Assembly: GCA_003833135.1 (NCBI GenBank)
Contig: QZLH01000126.1
Location: 69,663-133,662, forward strand
Direction: 5' to 3'
Length of the DNA: 64,000 nucleotides
Source of the DNA: Oehlia diaphana
Taxonomy: Eukaryota; Glomeromycota; Glomeromycetes; Glomerales; Glomeraceae
How positions within the stretch are numbered: position 1 is the stretch's first letter; each line of letters starts with the position of its first letter. Position numbers and translations under genes: made by a program. The notes under the pieces are model-generated. The model ran no database searches and was not told the DNA's origin. It was given only the letters and a program-made list of their open reading frames with translations. Of the stretch, positions 1 through 13,400 are shown piece by piece.

Positions 1-932
1 TATTAAGTGCTATATCTTTGGTGGCTGTTATTATAATCGATGGATTTACTAAGCATGACAAACCCGGAAGTTTAATTGACCATATGGAAACGGAAATATG
101 GCCATCTTGGGCTTCTTTGCCAATGAGTTTTGGTTTAATTATGGCCGGATTTACAGGTATGCATAAAATAGAAAGTATATGTGTATATATAATTTTTCTC
201 TTAAACTAATTTTAAACTTTTTTATTATAATAGGACATGCCGTATTCCCAACAGTATATCGAGATATGCAAGATCCTAGACAATATCCAAAGATGGTCAA
301 TATAACGTACGCAGTGACAACTTTTGTTTATCTTCTTTTAGCGGTGAGCGGTTATCTTATGTTTGGCAACACTACTATGCAAGAGGTAACTTGGTTAATT
401 ATTTATTCGGATAATTAATATGTAATTTGTATAGACTTATCAATTCTATTAAATTCTATTATTTTTATAGATAACGCAAAATATAATGTTAACAGATGGT
501 TACTGGCGTCCTCTAAATAATTTTGTAGTTTGGCTAGTAGCAATAAATCCAATAGCAAAATATGCGTTAACGCTTAATCCCATAAATTTAACATTAGAAT
601 TATCTTATTATTCAAGTCCATTCATGGAAGAATGTCTTAACTCTGGCCGAGGAAGACGCACAGCTTTAAAAGTATTGTCAAGAATTTTAGTATCAACTAT
701 AGTGGTATTTATTGCAATCAATTTTCCTCAATTTGACAGGATAATGGGAGTTTTGGGAAGTTTCTTTTCATTTACAATTTCAGCTATCTTTCCGTGTATA
801 TGTCATCTAAAATTATATGGAGAGACGTTAAACCGGAAGGAATATCTGTTGAATGTAGGCATTATTATTATTTGCTGTATATTAAGTACTTTTGGAACAA
901 TTTGGGCCTTTCTGCCTACTGATCATGTTTAG
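1..932 (+). CDS. Vacuolar amino-acid transporter, AVT1-like (AAAP family), 3' part only
   Basis: The gene is cut by the window edge; the frame is open to base 1, so the N-terminal half lies outside. Visible exons are 1-156, 234-385 and 471-932, with GT..AG introns at 157-233 and 386-470. The joined product has about seven hydrophobic segments. It carries the AAAP-family stretch GFTGHAVFPTVYRDM, followed by a TYAVTTFVYLLLAVSGYLMF helix and the NPIAKYALTLNPI loop typical of AVT1-type vacuolar proton/amino-acid exchangers. By family knowledge it would move neutral amino acids across the vacuolar membrane. It ends LPTDHV. Subfamily (AVT1 versus AVT3/4) is judged from motifs only; membership of the AAAP superfamily is secure. 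Confidence 0.85.
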
Positions 933-1647
933 ACATGGGAAACGCGAAAATTAGTGAGGAGGGGGAAATAAATAGATAATAGAATATTTATTTTATAGAT
1001 TCGAAAAAAAAAATAAAATAACGCAATCTTGTCAGGACCGGCTCCCGGCACTAAGATGAAGATTATCTAGGTGAATTTTCCAATAAAAGTAATGCTTGGA
1101 ATTGTACGACTGCATCACGAATTTGGTTATACGTCACGTATGTGAAGAAATTACAAATGGCTAATTTAATGATCGACTTTATACCTTATCAGTCTACATA
1201 TTCATACATATTAAAACTCGCACGTCTTTAATTTTATCAGAAATTTTTTTTTATCTCATCAAAATGAATGTAAGATTATGTTAACTAATTAAAGGTAGAA
1301 TAACAATTAATTCCATTAGTATTTTTTTTTATACGTATTATTACCATTATTTATTATTAACCAGATCTCTTCAAATTACGGTTAAAAATTTCAACCATAA
1401 ACAGGAAACTTTTATTACGTATTGTTATTGTCGTACAAACTTATATTGTGAATCATAATATCATATGAAAAACATTTTATGTTCATAAACTACATCGTGT
1501 GATTCAAAATGATTTTTTTATTGGTGTCATGTGAAAAATAAATATAGTATAAATATCTGGTAATCCATAAGCGAATATAAGCTTATAAGGTATAATAATT
1601 CTAATATAATTTATATAAAGTAGTTAATTTATTATGGTTTTTTAATC
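933..1647. other. Intergenic, transporter 3' end to GH35 promoter
   Basis: About 715 bp of A+T-rich DNA with no coding frame I can support. It holds the 3' end of the transporter transcript (AATAAATAG-like polyadenylation context near 966). A TATA-like run (TATATAAAG, about 1612-1620) lies just upstream of the beta-galactosidase start. A slightly less A+T-rich patch lies around 1030-1140. Confidence 0.5.
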
Positions 1648-4600
1648 ATGATTGCAGAATTTGTAACGGTTTTGGGAATTATTCCAACTGGTTTAGTGGC
1701 TTTTTATGTTTGGCTTTTACAAAGTCGTAAAGGTACTTTACCTATAACAACAACAGACTGTGCATATGATCGTAATAAATATGGACAAATTCTTAATTGG
1801 GATAAATATTGTTTATACATTCATGGAAATCCAACATTAATTTTTAGTGGTGAATTTCATTATTGGCGACTTCCCGATCGATCAAGATGGGAATATATAT
1901 TAAAAAAATATCGAGCAGGAGGATTTAATTGTATTAGAATTTATTTTCATTGGGGATTCCATAATCCTGATGAAGGAATTTATAAATTTGATGATAATAG
2001 AGATGTTGATTATTTATTAAACCTTTGTGAAAAATTGGGACTCTACGTCCTAGCGGCTCCGGGACCTTATATTTGTACTGAAACACAAGCTGGAGGATTT
2101 CCATACTGGTTAGCTGCTAAAGATCTTAAGATTCGTCACATGAATTTCACAGGGTTTAAAAAGTATGATAAAAACTTTGCAGAATATGAAAAAGAATGGT
2201 TTGATGTTATATTACCAATTATAGCACGTCATCAAATTACTGAAAAGTCAGATGGATGTGTTGTTGCTCTTCAGATTGAAAATAAATTATTCGAAAAATA
2301 TCGAAAAATTCCATTCGGATTACATGATGAAATGCGTTTTCTTTGTAAAGTAGCAAGGGATTGTGGAATTACAGTTCCTTTATTTACAAATGATAATAAT
2401 GAATCAGGTTCTTTTGTTGCAAAACCCGAATATGATATTAACCCATCAAATAATTTCTTTAATCGAAAATCATTTGGATTAGATCTATATGGATTTGATA
2501 AATATCTTTGTAAGTAAAAAAAAGGTATATAGTTACATATTTTAAAATAAATAATATATTTATTAATTAAAATGGTTCTTCATTTACATACAAGTATTTG
2601 TGCCGTCGGATTCTTCAGTCTTATTTTACTTTAATATAGAACGGGATCCCAAAAAATGGAAGCCTTGGGAAACCAAAGATGTGGTAAAAGCATTGGATAA
2701 TATTGAAAAAGTAGTACGAAGTTTTGGCCATGATGCGGCTAAGGTAAATTCAAGTTACTTATATGAGTGATTTTTATTAAGTAAAAAAGTTGGCATATAA
2801 AATTAATATTTTATTTTAGTCACCTATATTCATTCCAGAACTGCAAGGTGGATGGTATACATCATATAAATCAGATCATACATTCGATGATGTTTATAAT
2901 TATTATGGAGATCGTTTCACTCGAATTGTTTATGATTCGGTATTAGCACAAGGATGTACTATGCTATCAATTTATATGACCTATGGTGGAACTAATTGGG
3001 GAACACTTGGAGACATGTAAATTTAAAATTTGTAATTTTATATAATCTTTTTAAAATCTTATTGAGCGATACTCATACAATTTAAATTTTAGTGATGGAT
3101 ACACTTCATATGATTATTCTGCATGTATAAGAGAATTTGGTTATATGTCGGCTCGATTACGAAATTTGCGTCTTGGATTTTTATTTACGCGAAGTTTTTC
3201 AGATGTTTTTGCAAAGACCGAACGTGTCAAAAAAAATCCAAATATTACTGCATCAATAAGGGGTGTTTTTAATTTACAAAGAAGAGCCATAATAGATTCG
3301 GGTGGCCAGGGAAACGCTGTTGTATTTACTTTTCTTCGAAATTTTTCTAAAACTAAAAATTCACAATTTCAACTTTTTGTTAATTATATGGAAGCTCAAG
3401 GAGATACAAGGTCATTTGTAATGCAATGTTACTTATCATATAAGAGCTCTTTTATCGCTTTAGGTAATTATATAACTTCAACAGGACTAAAACTTATTTT
3501 CTCTTCAGTTCCTATTCATTTGAGGATTTTACATCCACCAAGTGAAAATGATACAGGAAGAGAGATATGGATAGTTCCAGTTAATAATATCGGAGAATTT
3601 GCTTTTGAGGGTGAAATCGACATAGATGGAAACCTTCGTTCATCAATAAAAAAAATTGGTCATTCTATAAATATTGTTTCGTTTAGTGGTGGGATTGGAT
3701 TTGCAAGAATTAAACATGCAGGAGATTCAAAAGATCTTTACATATTAGCTTTAGATAGCGATTCTCTTGGCACACTTCATGCAGCCTTTGATGAACCTCA
3801 TTGGGCTCAAGCATGTAATCGATCATTTACTTATTCACCCTCAATAGTTAGTTGGGGGACACAAAATGTGTATTTTGATTTGGAAAATAATATAGTGGAA
3901 ACAGAATACGGAGAAGACGAAAAAGAAATAACTATACTATCTTTACGAAAGCCGTCTGACCATATTCGTATAAATTCAAATCTGGCCTATCCTCTTCCAT
4001 TTATTTTTAAAAAGAAACTTGTAGTTGGAGATAAATCTTCAGCTGTATATACAACACCAGAATTAATTAATTGGAACACACGAGTTACAGATTTTTCAGA
4101 TTTTGAATGGCAACCAATCGATTTGAAGAATGGAGGGGCTATTGAAAATAATTATACATCAGGTCATGTATTATATCGCACACAGTTTTCAACCCTGAAA
4201 ACCGATAATAAAATAGAATTAATTGTCAATATGCGACACAGATGTACTATATTTGTTAATGGAAAATTTGCTGGAGGTCATACAACTTTTAATAAGAATT
4301 TATTCTTTCCAGGAGCAAAAAATGGGCCCGAATTATTTACATCTTTAGGAGGAAATAAATATGATATTACAGCATTCATTAATAATAATGAAGAAAATAA
4401 TACGGTAGTAATATTAGTTGATAATTTTGGAATTAGCCGACAGTCTGTCATATACAATGATGTAAGAAATCCAAGAGGATTAATTTCAGCAAAAATTTCT
4501 GGATTACAACACGGAACTAAATTTCAATGGGAAATTTGTGGAGTTGATGTAAGAAATTTAGAAATTCCGTTTACAACAAGTGGAATTCCCGATGAACACG

Positions 4601-5064
4601 ATAAAATAGGATGGATTGAAAGTAATATTAGTATTAATGAATATGGAGTAAATCCAAATGAAGGAATTAGGTGGTGGAGGTTCAAATTTAAACATCCTGT
4701 TGATTCAAAATACAAAGAGATTATAAAGGTACCATTAAGATTAGTTTTATTTGGAGCTTTCACTTCATATATATTTTTAAATGGCATTTTAATTGGAAGA
4801 TACTATGGTAATGGAGATTGTTCACAACATGACTTTTATTTAATGGATGGTTTGTTAAATTTTAATGATGAAAATCAAATTATATTAATGATATATAGCT
4901 GGGAACAAGTATTTAGTAAAGATATTATAGTTGAAGTAAGAGGTTGGGAAATTGACGAAGTAAATAAGTCTGGTAATGTTATTAGAATACCAAAAGATGC
5001 CGATGATAGTGATAATGATTTGAAATCTTGGATTATTATGAGAGAAAAGATTAAGTTATATTAA
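1648..5064 (+). CDS. Glycoside hydrolase family 35 beta-galactosidase, membrane-anchored
   Basis: Exons 1648-2509, 2595-2743, 2820-3016 and 3093-5064 join in frame to about 1,059 residues. Residues 1-28 form a hydrophobic signal-anchor followed by QSRK, suggesting a type II membrane or secreted glycosidase facing the cell wall. The GH35 TIM barrel follows, with the FSGEFHYWRLP opening and GPYICTETQAGGFPYWL. The predicted acid/base Glu lies in ALQIENK and the predicted nucleophile Glu in IPELQGGWYTSYK, followed by MTYGGTNWG and TSYDYSACIRE. The long fourth exon encodes the C-terminal beta-sandwich (jelly-roll) domains of large GH35 enzymes. Odd point: the acid/base motif is normally QIENE[YF]G, but here reads QIENKLF. 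Family certain; substrate (beta-galactan versus disaccharide) unknown. Confidence 0.92.
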
Positions 5065-5855
5065 CAATAAAAAATTGTTCAATTTAATTGATAATTTTCA
5101 TTATAATATTGATTTTATAATAAACAAAAAATATTAAAAAATTAATTTCTTTACAATATATCATATACGAATTTTTCGAATTTTAATAACTGTAGAACAC
5201 TACGATAAAGCTATCAATCGAATTTCTTGATACCTTATTATGACGAAGCTGACAGGATGGCTAATTCGTAAAGCAATAAAATAATTTGTAATATTTGACA
5301 AAAACTCATAATGACATTTTTTCTACATTGAAAATTCATCTTTACATCTTGTAAAATCGATCTTTTCTAAATTCGACCTATACACGAGTGTTACAAACAT
5401 TGTATGACATGGATGGATTTTATTATGGATAGTATATCCCAGAGATGGCAACTGAATCTCTCCTTTAAAATTTATCGAGCAAAAAAAAAATTTCAGTAAG
5501 ATTTTAGTTATTTTTACATTTCGATTTATTTAATAAAGATAAAAAAGTTCTCGATTCTATAGATGTTGTTATAATTTTTTTTATTCGATAGACCGGTCGT
5601 AATATGCTCATTCTTTTAAATTCAAAATTTGTTATTACAAAATGGTCCTAAATAAGGCTGGTTACAAAATATAATTCCCATCTTTGAAGATAAATATATA
5701 GTTACCTGGTGTTCAATTTTTACTCATTAATTCAGAATGATAGATTTCTTTGTATGGCAATTTGACTTTGATTTTAATTATTGTTCCTAGTATAAACCAA
5801 AGAAATGTTATTTATGTAAGTTGTGATGAAATAAATTCAGTTCCTTAAATCTTAA
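5065..5855. other. Intergenic between convergent GH35 and POF1-like genes
   Basis: About 790 bp, A+T-rich, where two genes end tail to tail. I see polyadenylation-like AATAAA runs (for example 5065-5100 on the plus strand) and no open frame of substance. Nothing else recognised. Confidence 0.5.
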
Positions 5856-6866
5856 TTATATAATCTTGATACTCACTTTTCTGTACAAACCCTTCTGAAT
5901 CACAAATTCAACAATAGGTTCAGGACATAATTCTAACAGATCACTTTGAAGTTTATTTTGTTCTTTAGTACTTTCTTTGTTCTTTACCCTTAACTCATTT
6001 CTTACAATATCTCTAACTCTAGTTGAAGAGATTTTTGCAATTTCATTATCTAATTTGATTCTTATTATTTTCTCCCCTTCTCTTCCTACAATTTCCCTAA
6101 CAATTTCATTCTGATAGAATTGTTCTTCGGCTTCCTCTCCATCATAACCTTCTCTATTTGCACAAATAATGTAATTTGTTTCAAAAAATGGAGCTAAGTC
6201 CTCCCTCATATTCGTATAATATTGTGGATTAAACAATCGTATTACTGTATCATATCCCATAATAAAGTAGAGTGAAAATTGTCGAGATATGTTATCTGAG
6301 AAGCCAAAAGGAGAATTAGACAATGAAAGTAATAAGGAAAGAATTCCATGAGCTTTATCTATAAAACGTGGATGTGTAACCACGCCTACCGCTAAATTCT
6401 TAAGAGCTGTAAAATGAGTATCGGAAGGCGCAGTTGATTGAATGTGCGAAGCTAAAGTTTCCATCATCAATAATCTATCTACGTGGTTAGCATCAGATGA
6501 TGATAAAATTTTATCCGCGTTCTTGGTTGCATAAAGTAATAAACATGAATCAAAAAATTCGAGCCCTTGTTCTTTTATTTGTTGTCGACTTTCTGGTGTC
6601 TGTATTATTATAGGTTTATCATTCTGGAAAATTATATTCGTAACAGAACGCACGATTAAATGATAATGAGCATTTGTAGGCGGATTAAAAGAAGAATCCA
6701 AAATAGCAATACGAGTTATTTTTTTGTGATCTGATACTGAAGAAGAAATGGGCCAAATTGGGGATGATTTGTACGTTATTTTGAATAAAGGTTGTGAAGG
6801 ATTCAAGTTAAATTCAGTTTGAAATGATAAAAGACTTTCTTCTATACTTGCACGGCGAGCGCACAT
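5856..6866 (-). CDS. POF1/NMNAT-like cytidylyltransferase-fold nucleotidyltransferase
   Basis: A single-exon frame of 336 residues. The first in-frame ATG is at 6866; the longer frame to 6896 begins with a non-ATG codon. Near the N-terminus it has IAILDSSFNPPTNAHYHL, the (H/T)xxH nucleotide-binding signature of the cytidylyltransferase superfamily. Near the C-terminus it has ISSTRVRDIVR, the matching ISSTxxR motif. Overall plan and length fit the fungal POF1 / nicotinamide-mononucleotide adenylyltransferase-like family. Yeast Pof1 has been linked to ER quality control through the ubiquitin system; catalytic activity on NMN is not certain. A donor-like GTGAGTATC overlaps the last codons near 5871-5878, so the extreme C-terminus could be spliced differently. 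It lies head to head with the RNF213-like gene. Confidence 0.8.
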   Translation of the reverse strand: MCARRASIEESLLSFQTEFNLNPSQPLFKITYKSSPIWPISSSVSDHKKITRIAILDSSFNPPTNAHYHLIVRSVTNIIFQNDKPIIIQTPESRQQIKEQGLEFFDSCLLLYATKNADKILSSSDANHVDRLLMMETLASHIQSTAPSDTHFTALKNLAVGVVTHPRFIDKAHGILSLLLSLSNSPFGFSDNISRQFSLYFIMGYDTVIRLFNPQYYTNMREDLAPFFETNYIICANREGYDGEEAEEQFYQNEIVREIVGREGEKIIRIKLDNEIAKISSTRVRDIVRNELRVKNKESTKEQNKLQSDLLELCPEPIVEFVIQKGLYRKVSIKII

Positions 6867-7480
6867 TTCATTTTTTTTTTCCGCAAGATTTAACACAAAC
6901 TTTTATTGTGCAAAGTTCAGCGCCGAAAGTTACGTTACACAACATAGTGTTGATCTAAATAATTAAATTGGGAAATTAAATTTTTAAAATCATTAGTAAT
7001 GCTGGTCAAACTGGTCAAATTGGGTATGAAACGTAAATCCTTTATCCGCAGCGAAACCGCTGTGAGAATTTCCGGATGTAATGTCCGATACAATGATAGT
7101 AGATAATAGTTTTGTTTGAATACGTAATCTAATTATGGAAGTTAATTTGTACAAATAAACCAAATAAAATCACAAAACTTTCAATTCTATCTATTTCAAG
7201 ATAGATAAAGGGGAAAATATAAAAAAATCTTATTGGGAGTTTAATTTTCCGCAGTAATTTGAATGATTTTTTGATAAATACTTAATTTGGATAAGCATAT
7301 TTTTTTTTTTTCATCGGACTATTTAAATAGCAAATAATTCCATTTTCGAATTTTTTATTTCTTATGTTTGTAAATATTACATTACACTCAAAGAATAATA
7401 ATATCAGATCTTTTTAAGTTTCAATCTGAATTGAAACAAAAATTAATATAAATTATTAATATTTATAATATTAATGAATT
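6867..7480. promoter_or_regulatory. Divergent promoter region, POF1-like / RNF213-like
   Basis: 614 bp between two divergent start codons, so both promoters must lie here. It is A+T-rich, with a T-run (7303-7313) and a TATTTATAATATT context about 20 bp before the RNF213-like ATG. No specific factor site is claimed. Confidence 0.5.
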
Positions 7481-10400
7481 ATGTCGTCCGAAATTCGAAG
7501 AAGTTCCTTGGATAATCCAGGTCACGAAGTCACAAGTGATGATGAAAATGTGATTCATTCCGAACAATCTATCATTGAATCTTCGCCTGGACCTTCTTCC
7601 ATTAAAGGGATCGGAAACGACGAGGATGATTCAACAGAAACAAGCCAAAATCAGGATTCCCAACAACTACAGTCTGAATCATCTAATATAGAAAATATAT
7701 TTTTTAAAGGATTGAAAACGATTTTTGGCAAAGAAACTGAGGATGGTTCAAATACGCAAGTCACTTTTCATGTTCATTTACCTTCATTCGATTATATTGA
7801 TGGCTATCCAATTATTGTTGGTAATATCGAGGAGTTAGGCAACTGGGAAGAACCAATTGTTAAATTAAAACAACCGAGTAGTAGTGAATACATGTTTAGT
7901 TATTGGTATTCGGATCCGATTTCTATACCGGCTAATAAATTTGATAAAGTCAAGTATAGGTATGCATTCTTTCAAAGGAAGAAGAATAAAGATGCAAAGA
8001 GTACAGAAGAAGGAGATCTTTATTTTGAAGATGGGCAGCAACAACGACTTTTAACTACTAGAACTGGATCTCAATTTGACATTGCAGCAAGGTTTAGAAT
8101 TAAAAACCGACAATGTGAACTTCGATCAATTAGAGAATTCATGTTTCTTGATATCATATATGATAATATAACGTCAAATAATCTTGGGGAAAAAATTACA
8201 GAATACCAAGAACTTCTAAATCGTTTTGGTGAAGTGACTTTAAGAGCAACAAATTTTGAATTTATCGGATATAATCTTCAAAGATCAAGAGCAAGAGATT
8301 TTGAGAAACGTATTTTCTTGTGCATTGTTTTAGGATATTATATTGATTGGAGACAGCAAAAATCTCTTGGTCGGCTTGTCTTACCAAACGGATTCCCTAT
8401 ATCTCAAATTATCGATACTTTAGAAAAGGTTCAACCCGATATCTTGCCCGAAGAATGCCAAGCCGCACTAAACATTACGATGACAGCTGTAATTTATTTA
8501 AATATGGCCAATAGAGCCTTTGATTGGTTGAGACTATTCGAGGTTGCAAGTGTTATCGATTCAAATTTCACTTTCATCGAAGCGATTCAAGATCTTCAAT
8601 ATAATAATGAGCGCATGAATAAATTCTTAAATGAATTTATGAAATTCGCCAAATCTATTGTAGATCAAATTAAAGATGTAGAAATTTATTCTAATATCGG
8701 AATGGTAAATTATTATTTAATGCTGTAAATATATTGTTACTCTTATAATTTATTAAACTATTTATGTTCTTTTTTTAGTGGTTATTTTATAATTGCAGAT
8801 CTCTCGATGCACTTCTTTTTGTTTGGATCAGAGTGATCGATCACACAAAAAGCCGTGATAACCAACTTATTAAACACTTCCTTCATCGTGTTGAACAACT
8901 TATTTCTTCATCTCATGCAACAGGTTTGACAAGGCAATTTTCACAAATTCCTACTGAACTTCATGCAGAAGTTGCTGGAATATTTAGAATGCAAGCTCTA
9001 ACATTACTTAAACACCGTGGTATTGAGTGGAACAGAAGTAATTCAGAAGAAATTCTTAACATACTTAATAATTCTCAACTTAAATGGTCTGAAGATAATT
9101 TCCTAGAAGCAATGTATCATGTTTCTGAATCGTCAAAGCCCAACTTACTTTTAATTTTTCCAAACCTATTGGAATATTGGTTTAAAAATTTCAAACCATA
9201 TTTCAATCCTGAAATTTGTAAAAATTGGTATCATCATTTAATTGATATCAATGGGTCTGAATCATCTATTGCTAATGATCCAGATTTCATCCTTGAAATT
9301 TATGAGAATTTATCATACATCTTTCCAATAGTAGGAAATCACGGTGAAATTCTTGAAGAATTGTTAGATGTTGCAGCTAATCGTGTCAAAAATTGTGCTA
9401 TGTCAAATATTTTGACTGTTACGCCAAAAATTGCAAAGTTACGGAAAGAAATCTATAATTCATATGGAGAAATGGTAAAGGCAATGTTGAAGAAATCTAT
9501 AAGTAAAGTTGATAATAGCGTGATAAAAATTTTATTACAAGTTTGTGATTGTAAAAGTGAAGTTTTGCATGTACAAAATGAGTAAGTATAGAATCTTTTT
9601 TTTTTAAAAAAAAACGCTGAATCATCTTTATGATCATTTTTATTAATTCAATCCCTTTTTAGATTAAGCGAAAATATCGTATATCATGTGATGACGTATT
9701 TAGAAGCTAAAGATACAAGTATCAAGAGTAGTACAAATTTATCAACCGCGATTTTAAATTTGCTCAAAACTTATCGATTTTGGAATTTAATATTCAACGC
9801 AACTGGTCGTGTTGAAAATTTGCATTCACATCCTTACATTAAGCAAGTTCAGAGATTAGTCTCTAAATTTGCCGATGACGTTATTGAAAAGACCATAACA
9901 ATTCGTTCACTGCAAGAAATTTTTGAATATGAGGATATTTTACTTAACCTTTTTAATTTTTCGGATAAGAAAGAGAAAATCACTATGGATGTGACGAAAA
10001 AACTTCGAACAAATTGCCGATCATATATGATGAGAATGGATCAATTAAGAACATTTTATGATAATTTTTGTCCAATTGAAAAAGTAAAGGATGTTCAAAA
10101 ATTTCTTGATGATATCAATAACCGGAATAGTAATACAGAAAATCTCACGCTTAAAGATGCTATGGCTTCAAATCATTGGGATTTTCATAAGAAAAATGTA
10201 CATTGTGCTATACGCGTACATAGAATAGCAAAGTCACACACATTCCGTAATATTTTCGAAGATATTATGAAAGTAGAAGAAGTTGATTTAACTGTTGAAA
10301 ATATAGCTCAAACTATAATGCCATCTGTATTTGAAAAATACGATCAACTATGTCAACAGTATAAAGAATGGGAAAAACTCAAATGTTCAAAGGGAAGTGT

Positions 10401-13400
10401 TCTTTGGAAAAATGTGACAGATATTGAAAAGGAATTAGAGATGATGAAAGACAATATGCAATTGGGAAATAGTGAAAAATTAATTCAGACACTTGCGCAT
10501 CTTTCATTAGTTCCAACTCAGGTTGAGAGACTTCAACAATTATCTACAGTTGCAGTTATGTTTAAAGTAGCTCATACTAAAGACGATTGGCTTGAAAGAT
10601 TACTTGTGATTCTTCGTGACGATTATCTTTGGTTAGGGAAATTAATAGATTTCTTTGACATATTTAATCATTACCTCGGATTAATTGATGAGGATTGCTG
10701 GGATTTGATTAAAGAACTATCACAAGCTGGTGACTTTATTGTTTTCCTTCATAAAATTGCTGAGCATGATATTAAAAATTTAATTAACGGAGTAGATGAA
10801 TCTTCTGATGAACGTCTCATACAGGAAGATACAGTTTCTTCTCTCATTCAAGTCAAACAATTCTTGCTTCCCTTATTGAAAACTGCAGAAAAATCATCAC
10901 TTGAAGAGTTTTTGGATGAAATTAGAGCTATAACTCAACAGAATGCAAAGTTAGGAAACAAAGTAGCACTTTGCAATAACAATAATATGGCATTACAAAA
11001 TCTATATAATAGCATTTCAAATAAAGGAGAAGTTACAAGAGAAAAGATCAGTAGTGCAGTTAAGAGAGGAACTTACACTTTTGAACGTGATAATAAGGGA
11101 GATGCATGTAAAGTTACCTTATCTTATCCTACAGTTAAGGGAACGAAACAACCGTCTTATACCCTAACTGACTTACATGACTTACGTGGACGTGCACTCT
11201 TGATATCAAAACCTTCAGCATCTGTTGATATTGTAACTAATCAAACCCCTGGCGTGGAAACAGAGGAAGTTTCCAAGCCTATTATGGACGAATTTGTTAA
11301 GCAAGTAGACATGGCACAAGAAATTATAAATCTTTCAACAAAGCTCATTCAAACAGGTCATTTTAGTTATCGTACATTTAAGCGAGAAATTAAGGGTACA
11401 GAGAATATGATACAAGCAGTTACTGAATTAAAGGCGCACTTAAAAGAATGGTAATTATATATCTTCTTTAATATTGTTAACGACCCCCATGGGGTTAGAG
11501 AGTCATTGTAGACTATTTTTATAAACTTTTTAAACATTGATTTTTTTTTTTTTTTTAAAAAAAAAATATATTATATAGGGAAAAAATTGTGAATAAAGCG
11601 CAAGAGGAATATTATTATCTAACCTTCTTCCCAGCCCGACATATTTTGACATTCCTCGACTATTTCAGTGTTAGTGACAAAGCAAATGAAAATTCTGAAA
11701 AACATGATAATAAAGAACATGAAATTACGGAAAAATGCGAGGATATGAAAGATACCGAAGAACATGAAGAATGTGAAGATATCGAAAAACGCGAAGATAC
11801 AGAACAACGTGAAGATACAGAACGTGAAGATATCGAAAAATGCGAAGATACAGAACAACGTGAAGATACAGAAAAACGCGAAGGTACAGAAGAACAAGAA
11901 AATGAAAATATTGAAGGTACAGAAATTACCAAAGAGCGTGAAACTTCTGAAGAAAATGAAACTACCAAAAGGCGTGAAATTGTCAAGGAACTTGAAATTG
12001 TCGAAGAACATGAAATTATCGAGGAATGGGACAACATTGAGGAACATAAAGATACCGAAGAATGTGAAAAACTCATCCGATTTGTAAACGGCAAAGCTAA
12101 ATTGCCTCCAAAAGACCAAATAACCATTAACTTAGGAAATAATTATTATCAAATTCTCGGAGAAATTGGGACAATATTACAGGGAATATTTGGGACAATT
12201 CCAAAAGAAGAACGTAAAGTTGAGAGTGTTAAAGAGCGTGTAATTACAGACGTTGTTTATCCTGGGAAATTATTTGTTGCCGCATGTGATGATAAATTCC
12301 TTGTTCCAAATATTATAATGTCATTATATGTTAATCATGGATATTACCCTTTACCATGGCAGTTATTAATATGTACAACTTCTACAACTATGGAAGAACT
12401 TGCAATTTTTGTTAAAAGATGTTTCTTTGCAAATAACAATGGATATGGAGGAACTCTTTTTTGTCTCGCTAATTTGGAATTATTAGATTTTGAGTTACAA
12501 TATAATTTAGTGAACCTCATTAGATCAATGCGCGAAAAACATAATAATTTTCAACTAGCATTAATTTGTTATCGCGAACAAGGATTACATCATCATATTT
12601 TGGACCAATTTTCACAAGATGTTCATGCGACAAATGGTTTAAACGGAGATGCAATGAAAGTTCTTTATCATGAATTGTATCCAAATACTATGACTGTTTC
12701 TTCTGAATTATCTGGTCAGGGTAAAAGTGAATGGATTAGACAGTCTAGTTATTCAAAAAAACTAATACCAAAAAGTTTTCTTATTAGTGATGAAGCTGAT
12801 TTCAAAACACTTGTACATAGATTTAAAGAATTTAAGATACGACCATTTGAAAGCGTTCATTTAAATATTGTATCAGCTGATAATCCTATAGATGTTAACA
12901 TGTTCTTATTCGAACTTTTAACTTTAGGAATCGTATTTTGTAACATGGATGTTGCATTTCTTCCAGGCACGCTCGTATATATTGAAATAGCTTCTACTAT
13001 GGAACAACATCTGTTTAAATCTTTACCAATTGCAGGATATCTTCAACGAACACATTTAACTTGGGATGTAGAAAATTTAGTAGTTTCTCAAGACATTGAT
13101 AGTCCAATTCAAGTAATTTGTCATTATTTAAAAGAACTTGGTAATGAAGAGGCAATAAATGAAAAAGATATTGATTTCACAGATTTAGAGCCATTACCTG
13201 CTGCTGAATGTAGAGGGTTGATTAAAGATTATCTATTTAAACGAAATACAAATGATTCAATAGATGCAAGAGATATCTCATCATATAGGTTCATTGAAAT
13301 TTTTGTTAATGTATTTGCTGATCAATTAGTTAGATTATCATTAAGTTCATTTTTCCAAGTTGAAAATTTAAAACTTATGGTAGAAGAGAATAATATACGC

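Noticed and set aside
5788..5878. Possible terminal intron in the POF1-like gene (GTGAGTATC donor)
   Set aside because: The nearest acceptor gives an intron of only about 30 nt, and a further one only changes the last few residues. The uninterrupted frame is simpler, though not excluded.
8833..9585. Apparent separate protein starting at 8833
   Set aside because: The start codon would be GTG. The frame continues upstream to an acceptor at 8798 and joins exon 1 of the RNF213-like gene in phase.
11619..12127. Open frames of 107-166 codons on both strands over the Glu-rich repeat
   Set aside because: They arise because the tandem 18-nt repeat keeps several frames open; the translations are repeats of Phe/Ser- or Lys/Asn-rich units. 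The real frame is the RNF213-like one, continuous with AAA exons.
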